Shown one piece after another: positions 17,766-26,139 of a stretch of 64,000 bases of DNA (positions are counted from its first letter, which is position 1; every line of letters starts with the position of its first letter). The stretch spans positions 13,170 through 77,169 of the forward strand of contig CAYMJJ010000003.1 of NCBI GenBank assembly GCA_964390445.1, in the 5' to 3' direction. Origin of the DNA: Anderseniella sp964390445. GTDB taxonomy: Bacteria; Pseudomonadota; Alphaproteobacteria; Rhizobiales; Aestuariivirgaceae. The notes beneath the pieces are model-generated. The model did no database searches. It had not been told where the DNA came from and saw nothing but the letters and a program-made list of their open reading frames with translations. Position numbers and translations under genes: made by a program.

Positions 17766-18575
17766 ATGGCGTTGAGCGATGACGAACTGGAACGCTACGC
17801 CCGCCACATCGTGCTGCGGGAACTGGGCGGGCCGGGCCAGCAGAAACTGAAAGCCGCGCGTGTATTGGTGATCGGGGCAGGCGGGCTTGGCGCGCCCGCG
17901 CTGCTCTACCTGGCCGCCGCCGGCATCGGCACCATCGGCGTGGTCGATGACGATTCGGTCAGCCTGTCGAACCTGCAGCGTCAGATCATTCATTCCACGG
18001 CCGGTGCCAAGGCGAAGCAGCCAAAGACTCAAAGCGCAGCAAAACGGCTCAATGAACTAAACCCGAACGTGCAGGTGAACCAGCATCTGGTGCGGCTCGA
18101 TGCATCCAATGCCATGAAGCTTATCGCGGATTACGACATCGTGACGGATGGCTGTGACAACTTCCGCACCCGGTTTCTTGTGTCGGACGCCTGCTACCTT
18201 GCCGGCAAGACGCTGGTGTCCGCCGCCGTCGGGCAGTTCGATGGCCAGCTTTCAACGTTCAAGCCGCACCTGAACCAGGACGACGGCACCCCTTATCCAA
18301 GCTACCGCTGCCTGCACCCGGATATTCCACCGGACGGCTTGATCCCGTCATGCGAGGAAGCCGGCATCGTCGGCGCGCTGACCGGCGTGATCGGGTCAAT
18401 GCAGGCAATGGAAGTAATCAAGGAAGTAACCGGTATCGGCGACAGCCTGGCCGGGCGCATGGTGATGTATGATGCGCTGGCCGCGCGTTTCATGACCACT
18501 AAACTGCGCTGGAACCCCGGCAATCCGCTCAACGGACACAAGCCCTCGATCACCGACCTGTCGCACTTTGGCTGA
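17766..18575 (+). CDS. MoeB/ThiF/HesA-family adenylyltransferase lacking most zinc cysteines
   Basis: E1-like enzyme that adenylates the C-terminus of a ubiquitin-like sulfur carrier (MoaD or ThiS) in molybdopterin or thiamine synthesis. Seen: nucleotide-binding GAGGLGAPALLYLAAAG (about 38-54), SLSNLQRQI, DGCDNFRTRF and the C-terminal VIGSMQAMEVIK. MoeB has two CxxC zinc pairs. Here the first reads S179-Y-R-C182 and the second N253-P-L-N256, so three of four ligands are gone. Cys196 in PSCEEAG is kept. There is no rhodanese domain. The exact carrier partner is unknown. Confidence 0.88.
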   Translation: MALSDDELERYARHIVLRELGGPGQQKLKAARVLVIGAGGLGAPALLYLAAAGIGTIGVVDDDSVSLSNLQRQIIHSTAGAKAKQPKTQSAAKRLNELNPNVQVNQHLVRLDASNAMKLIADYDIVTDGCDNFRTRFLVSDACYLAGKTLVSAAVGQFDGQLSTFKPHLNQDDGTPYPSYRCLHPDIPPDGLIPSCEEAGIVGALTGVIGSMQAMEVIKEVTGIGDSLAGRMVMYDALAARFMTTKLRWNPGNPLNGHKPSITDLSHFG

Positions 18576-18578
18576 TGG

Positions 18579-19400
18579 TCAGTCGTCGGCCTTGCCGCTG
18601 CCGAGGTCTTCCGGGCGCGGCGTCGAGATGATGTTGTAACCGGAATCGACGAAGTGCACCTCGCCGGTCACACCTCCGGCGAGCGGTGACAGCAGGTAAA
18701 GCCCAGCTCCGCCCACTTCCTCAAGCGCCACAGGACGGCGCAACGGCGAATGCTGGCGCTGGAAAGAGAACATCGAACGCGCACCGGAAATACCGCTACC
18801 AGCCAACGTCCGCATCGGGCCAGCCGAGATGGCGTTGACGCGGATGCCGCTAGGGCCAAAGTCCGCCGCAAGGTATCGCACGGATGCCTCAAGTGCGGCT
18901 TTGGCGACGCCCATCACGTTGTAGTTGGGCATCACCCGGGTGGCACCACCGTAGGTCAGCGTTACCATGGAACCGCCCTCGTTCATCATCGCCGCCGCGC
19001 GTTTTGCGATCTCGGTGAACGAGAAGCACGATATCACCATGGTGCGGGTGAAGTTTTCGCGCGTGGTGTCGGCGTACAGGCCCTTGAGCTCGTTCTTGTC
19101 CGAGTAGGCGATGGCGTGAACCAGAAAGTCGATGGTGCCCCATTCTTCCCTGAGCCGGTCAAATACTGCATCGACGGTGGCAATGTCCTCGACATCGCAC
19201 GGCATCACCAGGCCAGAACCCGCACTTGCGGCCAGCGGTTCGACACGCTTGCCAAAGGCATCGCCCTGATAGGTGAAGGCGAGCTCGGCTCCATGTTCGC
19301 GAAGTGCCCGGGCAATGCCCCAGGCAATCGAGTGGTCGTTTGCAACGCCCATGACAAGGCCGCGGCGGCCCTTCATCAGATCGCTCTTGATTTCAATCAT
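18579..19400 (-). CDS. fabI: Enoyl-[acyl-carrier-protein] reductase (NADH)
   Basis: Last reduction step of each fatty-acid elongation cycle. From the ATG at 19400 (MIEIKSDLMKGRRGLVMGVA) the 273 residues show the FabI-type cofactor motif GVANDHSIAWGIARAL, DFLVHAIAYSDKNEL and the catalytic Tyr-x6-Lys in YNVMGVAK. It is the third gene of fabA-fabB-fabI on the minus strand. Convergent with the MoeB-like gene, with 3 nt between the stop codons. Confidence 0.96.
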   Translation of the reverse strand: MIEIKSDLMKGRRGLVMGVANDHSIAWGIARALREHGAELAFTYQGDAFGKRVEPLAASAGSGLVMPCDVEDIATVDAVFDRLREEWGTIDFLVHAIAYSDKNELKGLYADTTRENFTRTMVISCFSFTEIAKRAAAMMNEGGSMVTLTYGGATRVMPNYNVMGVAKAALEASVRYLAADFGPSGIRVNAISAGPMRTLAGSGISGARSMFSFQRQHSPLRRPVALEEVGGAGLYLLSPLAGGVTGEVHFVDSGYNIISTPRPEDLGSGKADD

Positions 19401-19481
19401 GCCTGGTCCCGAAAAATTATCAACGGCACCCGCAACCCCTCGCAGGTCACGATGCCTCACCATACCCCGTGGAGGTGGTGA

Positions 19482-20699
19482 TTACCCGTTGTAGCGCTGG
19501 AATACCAGCGTTCCGTTGGTGCCGCCAAACCCGAAGCTGTTGGACAGCACCACGTTGAGGTCGGCATTGTCGCGGCGTTCGCGCATGATCGGCATGTCGG
19601 CGAACTCCGGATCGAGTTCCTCGATGTTGGCGCTTTCGCAGATGAAGCCGTTCTGCATCATCAGGATCGAGTAGATCGCCTCCTGCACACCGGCTGCGCC
19701 TAGCGAATGGCCGGTCAGCGACTTGGTGGCCGAGATCGCCGGAACGTCCTTGCCGAACACATCACGGATCGCCTCGATCTCGCGCAGGTCACCGATGGGT
19801 GTCGAGGTGGCGTGCGGGTTGATGTAGTCGACCTTCTCGTTGACGGTCGACAGGGCCTGCCGCATGCAGCGGGCCGCACCTTCGCCGGATGGCTGCACCA
19901 TGTCGTAGCCATCGGAGGTGGCACCATAGCCGACCAGTTCGCAGTAGATCTTTGCGCCGCGCGCCTTGGCGTGTTCAAGCTCTTCCAGCACCAGCGTGCC
20001 GCCGCCGCCGGCAATGATGAAGCCGTCGCGGTTCTTGTCATAGGCGCGCGAGGCCTTGCCCGGCGTTGCGTTGAAGTCGGACGACATCGCGCCCATGGCG
20101 TCGAACAATACCGACAGGGTCCAATCGAGCTCCTCGCCGCCGCCAGCGAACATGATGTCCTGCTTGCCCCACTGGATCAGTTCTGCCGCGTTACCGATGC
20201 AATGGGTGGACGTGGCGCAGGCTGACGAGATCGAGTAGTTGACACCCTTGATGCCGAACGGCACAGCGAGCGTTGCCGAGTTGGTCGATGACATGGCGGC
20301 AGGCACGGCGAACGGGCCGACACGCTTGGGGCTTTTTTCCCGGGTGGTATCGGCTGCCTGCACAATGGTCCGGGTGGATGGTCCACCCGAGCCCATGATG
20401 ATGCCGGTGCGTTCGTTCTTGATGTCGCTTTCTTCAAGCCCTGAGTCGGTGATCGCCTGTTGCATGGCCACCCAGTTCCAGGCCGCACCATCGCCCATGA
20501 AGCGGCGCACGCGGCGGTCGATGGCGGCATCAAGATCAATGGTCGGCGCACCATGCACCTGGCAGCGAAAGCCTAGCCGTTCATAGTCGCCTGCCTTGAC
20601 GATGCCGGACTTTGCCTCGTGCAGGGAAGCGGTCACTTCCTGCGCGTTCGAGCCGATGCTGGATACGATACCGAGTCCGGTAACAACCACGCGTCTCAT
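19482..20699 (-). CDS. fabB: 3-oxoacyl-[acyl-carrier-protein] synthase I
   Basis: Condensing enzyme that elongates unsaturated and saturated acyl-ACP with malonyl-ACP. From the ATG at 20699 (MRRVVVTGLGIVSSIGSNA) the 405 residues contain the Cys-His-His triad: SSACATSTHC, INPHATSTPIGD and SLTGHSLGAAG. The upstream 39 codons of the open frame are not family-like. It lies 43 bp downstream of fabA, the partner enzyme that makes the cis double bond, which favours FabB over FabF. Confidence 0.96.
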   Translation of the reverse strand: MRRVVVTGLGIVSSIGSNAQEVTASLHEAKSGIVKAGDYERLGFRCQVHGAPTIDLDAAIDRRVRRFMGDGAAWNWVAMQQAITDSGLEESDIKNERTGIIMGSGGPSTRTIVQAADTTREKSPKRVGPFAVPAAMSSTNSATLAVPFGIKGVNYSISSACATSTHCIGNAAELIQWGKQDIMFAGGGEELDWTLSVLFDAMGAMSSDFNATPGKASRAYDKNRDGFIIAGGGGTLVLEELEHAKARGAKIYCELVGYGATSDGYDMVQPSGEGAARCMRQALSTVNEKVDYINPHATSTPIGDLREIEAIRDVFGKDVPAISATKSLTGHSLGAAGVQEAIYSILMMQNGFICESANIEELDPEFADMPIMRERRDNADLNVVLSNSFGFGGTNGTLVFQRYNG

Positions 20700-20742
20700 T
20701 GTCTGACCTGGCCTCCTTGATGGATATGCGCCGCCCGGGACA

Positions 20743-21267
20743 TCAACCCTTGGCTTCCTGATCCGGCGTGAAGGTGCCCACGCGCATGCCCGTGGTGGTG
20801 TAGATGACTTCGCCATCGGCTTTCATGATGCCGTCGGCAATGGCCATGTTCAGCTTGCGCATGATCAGGCGCTGCACGTCGACAACATATTCAACCTTCC
20901 TGATTTCCGGGGTCACCATGCCGGTGAACTTGACCTCTCCGACACCGAGTGCGCGGCCCCTGCCGGGTGCGCCCATCCAGCCGAGGAAAAAGCCGGTGAG
21001 TTGCCATAGTGCATCGAGGCCAAGACAGCCGGGCATCACCGGGTCGCCCTGGAAATGGCAGGCGAAGAACCACAGGTCGGGATTCACGTCAAACTCGGCA
21101 ACGATCCGGCCCTTGCCGGCCGAGCCGCCGTCTTCGGTGATCGAGGTGATGCGGTCAAACATCAGCATCGGCGGCAGGGGTAGCTGTGCATTGCCGGGAC
21201 CGAACAGTTCGCCCCGTCCGCACGCCAGCAGTTCCTCGTAGGAAAATTGCCCCTGTCTATCACTCAT
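20743..21267 (-). CDS. fabA: 3-hydroxydecanoyl-ACP dehydratase/isomerase
   Basis: Dehydrates 3-hydroxydecanoyl-ACP and isomerises the product to cis-3-decenoyl-ACP, the branch point of anaerobic unsaturated fatty acid synthesis. The 174-residue single hot-dog protein has ACHFQGDPVMPGCLGLDALW, with catalytic His71 and Asp85. First gene of the fabA-fabB-fabI run and divergent from irr across 237 bp, an arrangement I know from rhizobia. Confidence 0.97.
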   Translation of the reverse strand: MSDRQGQFSYEELLACGRGELFGPGNAQLPLPPMLMFDRITSITEDGGSAGKGRIVAEFDVNPDLWFFACHFQGDPVMPGCLGLDALWQLTGFFLGWMGAPGRGRALGVGEVKFTGMVTPEIRKVEYVVDVQRLIMRKLNMAIADGIMKADGEVIYTTTGMRVGTFTPDQEAKG

Positions 21268-21300
21268 CTATCCTGTGCCCTGCTCCCTGATGCCGCTCAT

Positions 21301-21318
21301 CGTGATGCAACCATCACG
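21301..21318. promoter_or_regulatory. Inverted repeat in the fabA leader
   Basis: CGTGATG-CAAC-CATCACG is a perfect 7-bp inverted repeat 34-51 bp upstream of the fabA start. It could be an operator or an mRNA hairpin. No regulator can be named from the sequence. Confidence 0.35.
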
Positions 21319-21343
21319 CGTTCGGCCACCCCTGTGTCCGAAT

Positions 21344-21361
21344 TTTCGTAACATATCGAAA
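21344..21361. promoter_or_regulatory. Inverted repeat between fabA and irr
   Basis: TTTCG-N8-CGAAA, an A/T-rich 5-bp inverted repeat about 80 bp upstream of fabA. It is possibly an operator for the fab genes or irr; the evidence is symmetry only. Confidence 0.25.
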
Positions 21362-21423
21362 CAATGTGTGAAAGCACTAAGCGGCGTCTGGTCTCACCCC
21401 TAACCATGACGGCCGCTACGTAT

Positions 21424-21452
21424 TTGCGCAGTTGGTGATTTGACGCTATATA
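21424..21452 (+). promoter_or_regulatory. Candidate irr promoter
   Basis: TTGCGC at 21424-21429 and TATATA at 21447-21452 are separated by exactly 17 bp and sit about 50 bp upstream of the irr ATG. The -35 is imperfect. No clear Irr-type palindrome overlaps it. Confidence 0.4.
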
Positions 21453-21504
21453 GAGGTTTAATTGAGGGTTGTTCCGGCCCGGTTTGCCGTTTAGCAGGAC
21501 TACA

Positions 21505-21930
21505 ATGCACGTTCACGAAACGATCACACCCGAGAGTATGGAGGCCCGTTTGCGCGAAGCAGGCTTGCGGCCGACGCGCCAGCGCATGTCGCTTGGAACC
21601 CTGCTGTTTGGCAGCGGTGACCGGCACGTCAGCGCCGAGCAACTGCACGCCGAATCCGTGCACGCCGGTGTCGATGTGTCGCTCGCAACGATCTACAACA
21701 CCCTCAACCAGTTTACCGAAGCCGGCCTGCTGCGCGAAGTGGCCGTCGAAGGTCACAAGACTTACTTCGATACCAACACGTCTAACCACTATCATTACTA
21801 TCTCGAAGATGAAGGACGGCTGATGGACATCGACAGCGAGTCCTTGTCGGTTGACGGTTTGCCGCAACCGCCCGCAGGCATGCGGATCGGCCGGATCGAC
21901 ATTATCGTCCGGTTGGAAAAGGACGACTGA
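21505..21930 (+). CDS. irr: Iron response regulator Irr (Fur family)
   Basis: Fur-family transcription factor that in rhizobia responds to heme and controls iron-dependent genes. From the ATG at 21505 (MHVHETITPESMEARL) the 141 residues have the winged helix (GLRPTRQRMSL, VSLATIYNTLNQFTEAGLL) and KTYFDTNTSNHYHYYLEDEG. The usual Irr His-His-His triad is replaced by His95-Tyr96-His97. There is no Cys in the protein, so the N-terminal heme-regulatory Cys of Bradyrhizobium Irr is absent. It has its own promoter candidate and terminator. Confidence 0.93.
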   Translation: MHVHETITPESMEARLREAGLRPTRQRMSLGTLLFGSGDRHVSAEQLHAESVHAGVDVSLATIYNTLNQFTEAGLLREVAVEGHKTYFDTNTSNHYHYYLEDEGRLMDIDSESLSVDGLPQPPAGMRIGRIDIIVRLEKDD

Positions 21931-21973
21931 CGCAACAGCCTTCCACCCCCGTCAGCCTTCGGGTTGAATTCGG

Positions 21974-22007
21974 CGCCGCTTGCACAGATCGGGCAGGCGG
22001 CGTTTTT
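21974..22007 (+). terminator. Rho-independent terminator of irr
   Basis: A 10-bp stem CGCCGCTTGC / GCAGGCGGCG (one wobble) with a 9-nt loop is followed directly by five T, 43 nt after the irr stop. It faces the convergent SH3-domain gene. Confidence 0.8.
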
Positions 22008-22012
22008 CATGT

Positions 22013-22627
22013 TCAGTTATCGTACTTCTCACCGGGGTAGACACCGAACAACCTGTCCTGCGGCACATAGCCCTTATAGCCGCCAAACTTCGCCTGGCAA
22101 TACTTGCCATCGCAGGACTCAAGGTCGCCGATCGCCCCAGATCCAACCCGTGCGACAGGGGCCGCACTTGCGCTGGCGCTGGACAGCAGGTCTATCGATT
22201 CGCCCTTCGCCCAGGGAGCTGCAATGACCGTTCGCCTGCCGGACAGCAACGAATGAAAAACCCAGCCCTCTGCGCCATCGCTGTCACGGATGCGCCGCCA
22301 GAGGTTTGATTCAGCGACAATTTCCACCGGCAGATTCTTGCGCTGGAATTCCCACGCAACCGCATGTTCACTTGATGGCCCGCGGCGCACATAGACACGT
22401 TCTGCCTTAAGGCTGACAAACCGCGGCAGAGGAAAGCCGGTTTCCTGGCCCGCCTGGGTACCGGGCTGGGTGTCGCTGCCCTGAGCTGCTTCAGCCACGC
22501 TGAGCGTGGTGGGCTGGTGGGTGTCGGATACCGCATAGACGATGCCACCGGCAACAATGATCGCCAGCGCGGAAAACATCAACCGTCCAATGCTCAATCC
22601 AGTCACAGCCTTGTCCGTCCGGTTCAT
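22013..22627 (-). CDS. Membrane-anchored SH3-domain protein (DUF1058-like)
   Basis: From the ATG at 22627 (MNRTDKAVTGLSIGRLM) the 204 residues start with one hydrophobic segment (about 12-32), a signal anchor or signal peptide. A proline- and glutamine-rich stretch follows, then two bacterial SH3-like repeats (RFVSLKAERVYVRRGPSSEH; VGSGAIGDLESCDGKYC). A GTG start at 22693 would add 22 residues. Such proteins are commonly exported and thought to bind cell wall; the exact role is unknown. In rhizobia a similar gene lies between irr and the dehydrogenase. Confidence 0.8.
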   Translation of the reverse strand: MNRTDKAVTGLSIGRLMFSALAIIVAGGIVYAVSDTHQPTTLSVAEAAQGSDTQPGTQAGQETGFPLPRFVSLKAERVYVRRGPSSEHAVAWEFQRKNLPVEIVAESNLWRRIRDSDGAEGWVFHSLLSGRRTVIAAPWAKGESIDLLSSASASAAPVARVGSGAIGDLESCDGKYCQAKFGGYKGYVPQDRLFGVYPGEKYDN

Positions 22628-22809
22628 GCCGGTGTGCATGCCGCAAACAGTGCAAACACGCTGAATAGAATTAACCTCTACCCGAACCAGCACAGTTTAC
22701 ATGGGCGCGCGGTCAACATAAACAGGATTGAGGAAATGATTTGCAAGACCGCAAATGCCGGCTGCCCGTCAACCGGTTGCCTTGCATCTGAGAGTGTGGA
22801 GCTCAGTGA

Positions 22810-23799
22810 ATGCCGACACGCAAGCCTATCGTGATTGTTACCCGGAAACTGCCTGACGTCGTCGAGACGCGCATGCGGGAACTTTTTGCCACCAGGCTCA
22901 ATGACGATGATAAGCCCATGACCCAGGCTGAGCTGGTCGAGGCGGTCAAGACGGCGGAAGTTCTGGTGCCCACCGTGACGGACCGTATCGACAAGTCGGT
23001 GATCATGCAGGCCGGCGACCAGTTGCGGCTGATTGCCAATTTCGGCACCGGTGTCGACAACATCGACGTCGAAACGGCAACCGCGCGCGGCATCACGGTA
23101 ACGAACACGCCCGGCGTCCTGACAGAGGACACCGCTGACATGACCCTGGGCTTGATCCTCGCAGTGTCACGCCGGTTGATTGATGGTGCCAAGGTGATCG
23201 GTAACGACAACGTCTGGCAGGGCTGGTCGCCAACGTGGATGTTGGGGCGGCGCATCTATGGCAAGCGGCTCGGCATCATCGGCATGGGCCGGATCGGTCA
23301 GGCGGTCGCCAAACGGGCGAAGGCGTTCGGTCTGCAGATCCACTATCATAACCGCAAGCCGGTTCACCCCAGCGTGGAAGAAGCGCTTGAAGCGACCTAT
23401 TGGGAAAGCCTCGACCAGATGCTGGCGCGGATGGACATCATCTCGGTGAACTGCCCGCACACGCCCGGCACCTATCACCTGCTTTCAGCCCGGCGGCTGG
23501 CGCTGGTCAAGCCGGATGCAATCATCATCAACACCGCGCGCGGCGAGGTGATCGACGAGAATGCGCTGGCACGCATGCTCGAAAAGGATGAACTGGGCGG
23601 CGTCGGCCTGGACGTGTTCGAGCACGAACCGGCCGTCAATCCGCGCCTTTTGAAAAACCCCAAGGCCGTGCTGATGCCGCACATGGGGTCGGCCACCATC
23701 GAAGGCCGCGTCGACATGGGCGAGAAGGTAATCATCAATATCAAGACATTCACCGACGGGCACAAGCCACCGGACCGCGTCGTGCCTGCGATGCTCTAG
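22810..23799 (+). CDS. D-isomer-specific 2-hydroxyacid dehydrogenase (glyoxylate/hydroxypyruvate reductase type)
   Basis: NAD(P)H-dependent reductase of the D-2-hydroxyacid family. The 329 residues show the Rossmann motif GMGRIGQAVAKRAKAFG and the catalytic triad: Arg in INTARGEVIDEN, Glu in DVFEHEPAV and His in LMPHMGSATIEGR. The GSAT after the His is the common glyoxylate reductase form. GGAG precedes the ATG. It may serve glyoxylate or hydroxypyruvate reduction; the substrate cannot be fixed from sequence. Two palindromic repeats and a terminator follow. Confidence 0.9.
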   Translation: MPTRKPIVIVTRKLPDVVETRMRELFATRLNDDDKPMTQAELVEAVKTAEVLVPTVTDRIDKSVIMQAGDQLRLIANFGTGVDNIDVETATARGITVTNTPGVLTEDTADMTLGLILAVSRRLIDGAKVIGNDNVWQGWSPTWMLGRRIYGKRLGIIGMGRIGQAVAKRAKAFGLQIHYHNRKPVHPSVEEALEATYWESLDQMLARMDIISVNCPHTPGTYHLLSARRLALVKPDAIIINTARGEVIDENALARMLEKDELGGVGLDVFEHEPAVNPRLLKNPKAVLMPHMGSATIEGRVDMGEKVIINIKTFTDGHKPPDRVVPAML

Positions 23800-23805
23800 T
23801 CTTTA

Positions 23806-23851
23806 TCGCGCAACTGATCCGAAAACCGGTGCCCACTTTTCGGCTTGCGCT
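23806..23851. repeat. Rhizobial palindromic repeat, copy 1
   Basis: 46-nt element with nested inverted repeats GCGCAA / TTGCGC and CCGAAAA / TTTTCGG around a GC-rich centre. The core, GATCCGAAAACCGGTGCCCA followed by CTTTTCGG, is the intergenic palindrome I know as widespread in Hyphomicrobiales. Confidence 0.8.
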
Positions 23852-23869
23852 GGTGATGCTCTGATATTG

Positions 23870-23915
23870 TCGCGCAACTGATCCGAAAACCGGTGCCCAC
23901 TTTTCGGCTTGCGCT
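23870..23915. repeat. Rhizobial palindromic repeat, copy 2
   Basis: Identical over 46 nt to 23806-23851, starting 64 nt later in the same orientation. The pair spans 110 bp between the dehydrogenase stop and the terminator shared with pnp. Confidence 0.8.
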
Positions 23916-23923
23916 CATGACAA

Positions 23924-23951
23924 AAGCGCCGGACCCGAGGGCCCGGCGCTT
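23924..23951. terminator. Hairpin terminator between the dehydrogenase gene and pnp
   Basis: AAGCGCCGG / CCGGCGCTT form a long GC-rich stem closed by a CCC / GGG extension around a short loop. On the plus strand it is followed by a T/C-rich tail, and on the minus strand by TTTTG. It lies between the convergent ends of the dehydrogenase gene and pnp and probably serves both. Confidence 0.7.
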
Positions 23952-23980
23952 CTTTCATTTCGCAATCAGGTCGGTCACGA

Positions 23981-26116
23981 TCAATCGTCGTCGCCATCCC
24001 TGGCCTTGCCGGCGATGTCTTCGCCGGTTTCCTGGTCAACCTGCTTCATCGACAGGCGGACCTTGCCGCGCTGGTCGAAGCCGAGCAGCTTGACCTTGAC
24101 GGCATCGCCTTCGGACACGATGTCGGAGACCTTGTCTACGCGCTTGGGTGCCAGTTCGGAAATGTGAACCAGGCCGTCCTTGGCGCCAAAGAAGTTCACG
24201 AAGGCGCCGAAGTCGACAACCTTGACCACCTTCCCGTCGTAGATCGCGCCTTCTTCAGGCTCGGCAACGATAGAGTGGATCCAGTCACGTGCCGCCTTGA
24301 TCGATGCACCATCGGCAGACGCAATGTTGATCACGCCATCGTCGTTGATGTTTACCTTGGCACCGGTCTTTTCAACGATCTCGCGGATCACCTTGCCGCC
24401 CGAACCGATGACTTCACGGATCTTGTCGACCGGGATCGTCATCACTTCGATGCGCGGGGCGTGCTCGCCCAGTTCTGCACGGCCCGAGGTAATGGCTTCC
24501 GCCATCTTGCCGAGAATATGCATGCGGCCGTCCTTGGCCTGAAATAGCGCGGTCTCCATGATCTCCCTGGTGATGCCGGTGATCTTGATGTCCATCTGCA
24601 GCGAGGTCACACCTTCTTCGGTGCCAGCCACCTTGAAGTCCATGTCACCGAGGTGATCTTCATCACCCAGGATGTCGGACAGCACGGCGAACTTTTCACC
24701 CTCGAGGATCAGGCCCATGGCAATTCCGGCGATGGGGCGCTTCAGCGGTACGCCAGCATCCATCATGGCAAGCGACGCACCACACACCGAGGCCATCGAG
24801 GACGAGCCGTTCGACTCGGTGATCTCGGACACGATGCGGATGGTGTAGGGGAACTCTTCCTTGGCCGGCAACATCGGGTGAACGGCGCGCCATGCCAGCT
24901 TGCCGTGACCGATTTCGCGGCGGCCGGTGAAGCCGGTGCGGCCGGTTTCGCCGACCGAATAGGGCGGGAAGTTGTAGTGCAGCAGGAAGTTCTGCTTGTA
25001 GGTACCTTCCAGTGCATCCACGAACTGCTCGTCGTCACCGGTGCCGAGCGTGGTCACGACCAGCGCCTGGGTTTCACCACGGGTGAACAGGGCAGAACCA
25101 TGGGTGCGCGGCAGAACGCCGACTTCACACTTGATCTGGCGGACGTCAGCAAGGCCGCGGCCGTCGATGCGCGACCTGGTGTCGATGATCTGGCCGCGCA
25201 CGATGTCGGCTTCCATCGACTTGAACACTTCGCCAACCTTGTTCTCGGCGGGAGCGTTTTCGTCTTCCGGGTCGCACAGTGCTTCAACCACCTTCTTCTT
25301 GGCAGCCGACACCGCATCGCGGCGCTCTTCCTTGCCCACGATCGTGTAGGCCTTCTTCAGGTCGTCGCCAGCAATTTCACGAGCCCTGGCAGCAAGTGCC
25401 GAGTTGTCTTCCGGCTGGTGGTCGCGCGGCTCGCGGGCAGCACGTTCTGCCAGGCGGATGATGGCTTCAATGACCGGCTGGAAGGCGTCCTGGCCGGCGA
25501 CGACAGCGCCGAGCATGACTTCTTCGGTCAGTTCCTGGGCCTCGGATTCAACCATCAGCACAGCATCTGTGGTACCGGCAACAACCAGGTCGAGTTTCGA
25601 ATCGGCCATCTGGTCAAGCGTCGGGTTGATGACGTAGTCGCCGTCAACATAGCCCACTCGGGCAGCGCCAATCGGGCCCATGAACGGAGCGCCGGACAAG
25701 CACAACGCAGCGGACGCGCCGATCATGGCAACGACGTCGGGATCATTTTCGAGATCGTGGCTGAGCACGGTAATGATGACCTGGGTTTCGCACTTGAAGC
25801 CCTTGGCAAACAGCGGGCGGATGGGGCGGTCAATGAGGCGGGAAACCAGCGTTTCCTTCTCGGACGGACGGCCTTCGCGCTTGAAATAGCCGCCGGGGAT
25901 CTTGCCGGCTGCATAGGCCTTTTCCTGGTAGTTCACGGTAAGCGGGAAGAAATCCAGACCCGGCTTCGGCGACTTTTCGGCAACCACTGTGGCAAGCACC
26001 GTAGTTTCTCCGTAAGTGGCCAGCACTGCACCGTCTGCCTGACGGGCAACACGACCGGTTTCGAGCCGCAGGGTGCGGCCAGCCCATTCAAGTTCTTCCA
26101 CGTGGATATCAAACAT
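23981..26116 (-). CDS. pnp: Polyribonucleotide nucleotidyltransferase (PNPase)
   Basis: Phosphorolytic 3'-5' exoribonuclease of the RNA degradosome. From the ATG at 26116 (MFDIHVEELEWAGRTLRLET) the 711 residues contain two RNase PH domains with an alpha-helical insert. A KH domain (REVIGSGGKVIREIVEKTGA, about 560-600) and an S1 domain (GKVVKVVDFGAFVNFFG, about 625-695) follow, then an acidic tail. AAAGAGA precedes the ATG. It follows rpsO across 183 bp holding a terminator and a long leader hairpin. Confidence 0.97.
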   Translation of the reverse strand: MFDIHVEELEWAGRTLRLETGRVARQADGAVLATYGETTVLATVVAEKSPKPGLDFFPLTVNYQEKAYAAGKIPGGYFKREGRPSEKETLVSRLIDRPIRPLFAKGFKCETQVIITVLSHDLENDPDVVAMIGASAALCLSGAPFMGPIGAARVGYVDGDYVINPTLDQMADSKLDLVVAGTTDAVLMVESEAQELTEEVMLGAVVAGQDAFQPVIEAIIRLAERAAREPRDHQPEDNSALAARAREIAGDDLKKAYTIVGKEERRDAVSAAKKKVVEALCDPEDENAPAENKVGEVFKSMEADIVRGQIIDTRSRIDGRGLADVRQIKCEVGVLPRTHGSALFTRGETQALVVTTLGTGDDEQFVDALEGTYKQNFLLHYNFPPYSVGETGRTGFTGRREIGHGKLAWRAVHPMLPAKEEFPYTIRIVSEITESNGSSSMASVCGASLAMMDAGVPLKRPIAGIAMGLILEGEKFAVLSDILGDEDHLGDMDFKVAGTEEGVTSLQMDIKITGITREIMETALFQAKDGRMHILGKMAEAITSGRAELGEHAPRIEVMTIPVDKIREVIGSGGKVIREIVEKTGAKVNINDDGVINIASADGASIKAARDWIHSIVAEPEEGAIYDGKVVKVVDFGAFVNFFGAKDGLVHISELAPKRVDKVSDIVSEGDAVKVKLLGFDQRGKVRLSMKQVDQETGEDIAGKARDGDDD

Positions 26117-26139
26117 TCTCTTTTCCTTCGTTCGGTCGC

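Noticed and set aside
23806..23915. CRISPR array from the repeated 46-mers
   Set aside because: Only two copies, a spacer of 18 nt, internal palindromes and no cas genes; they are intergenic palindromic elements.
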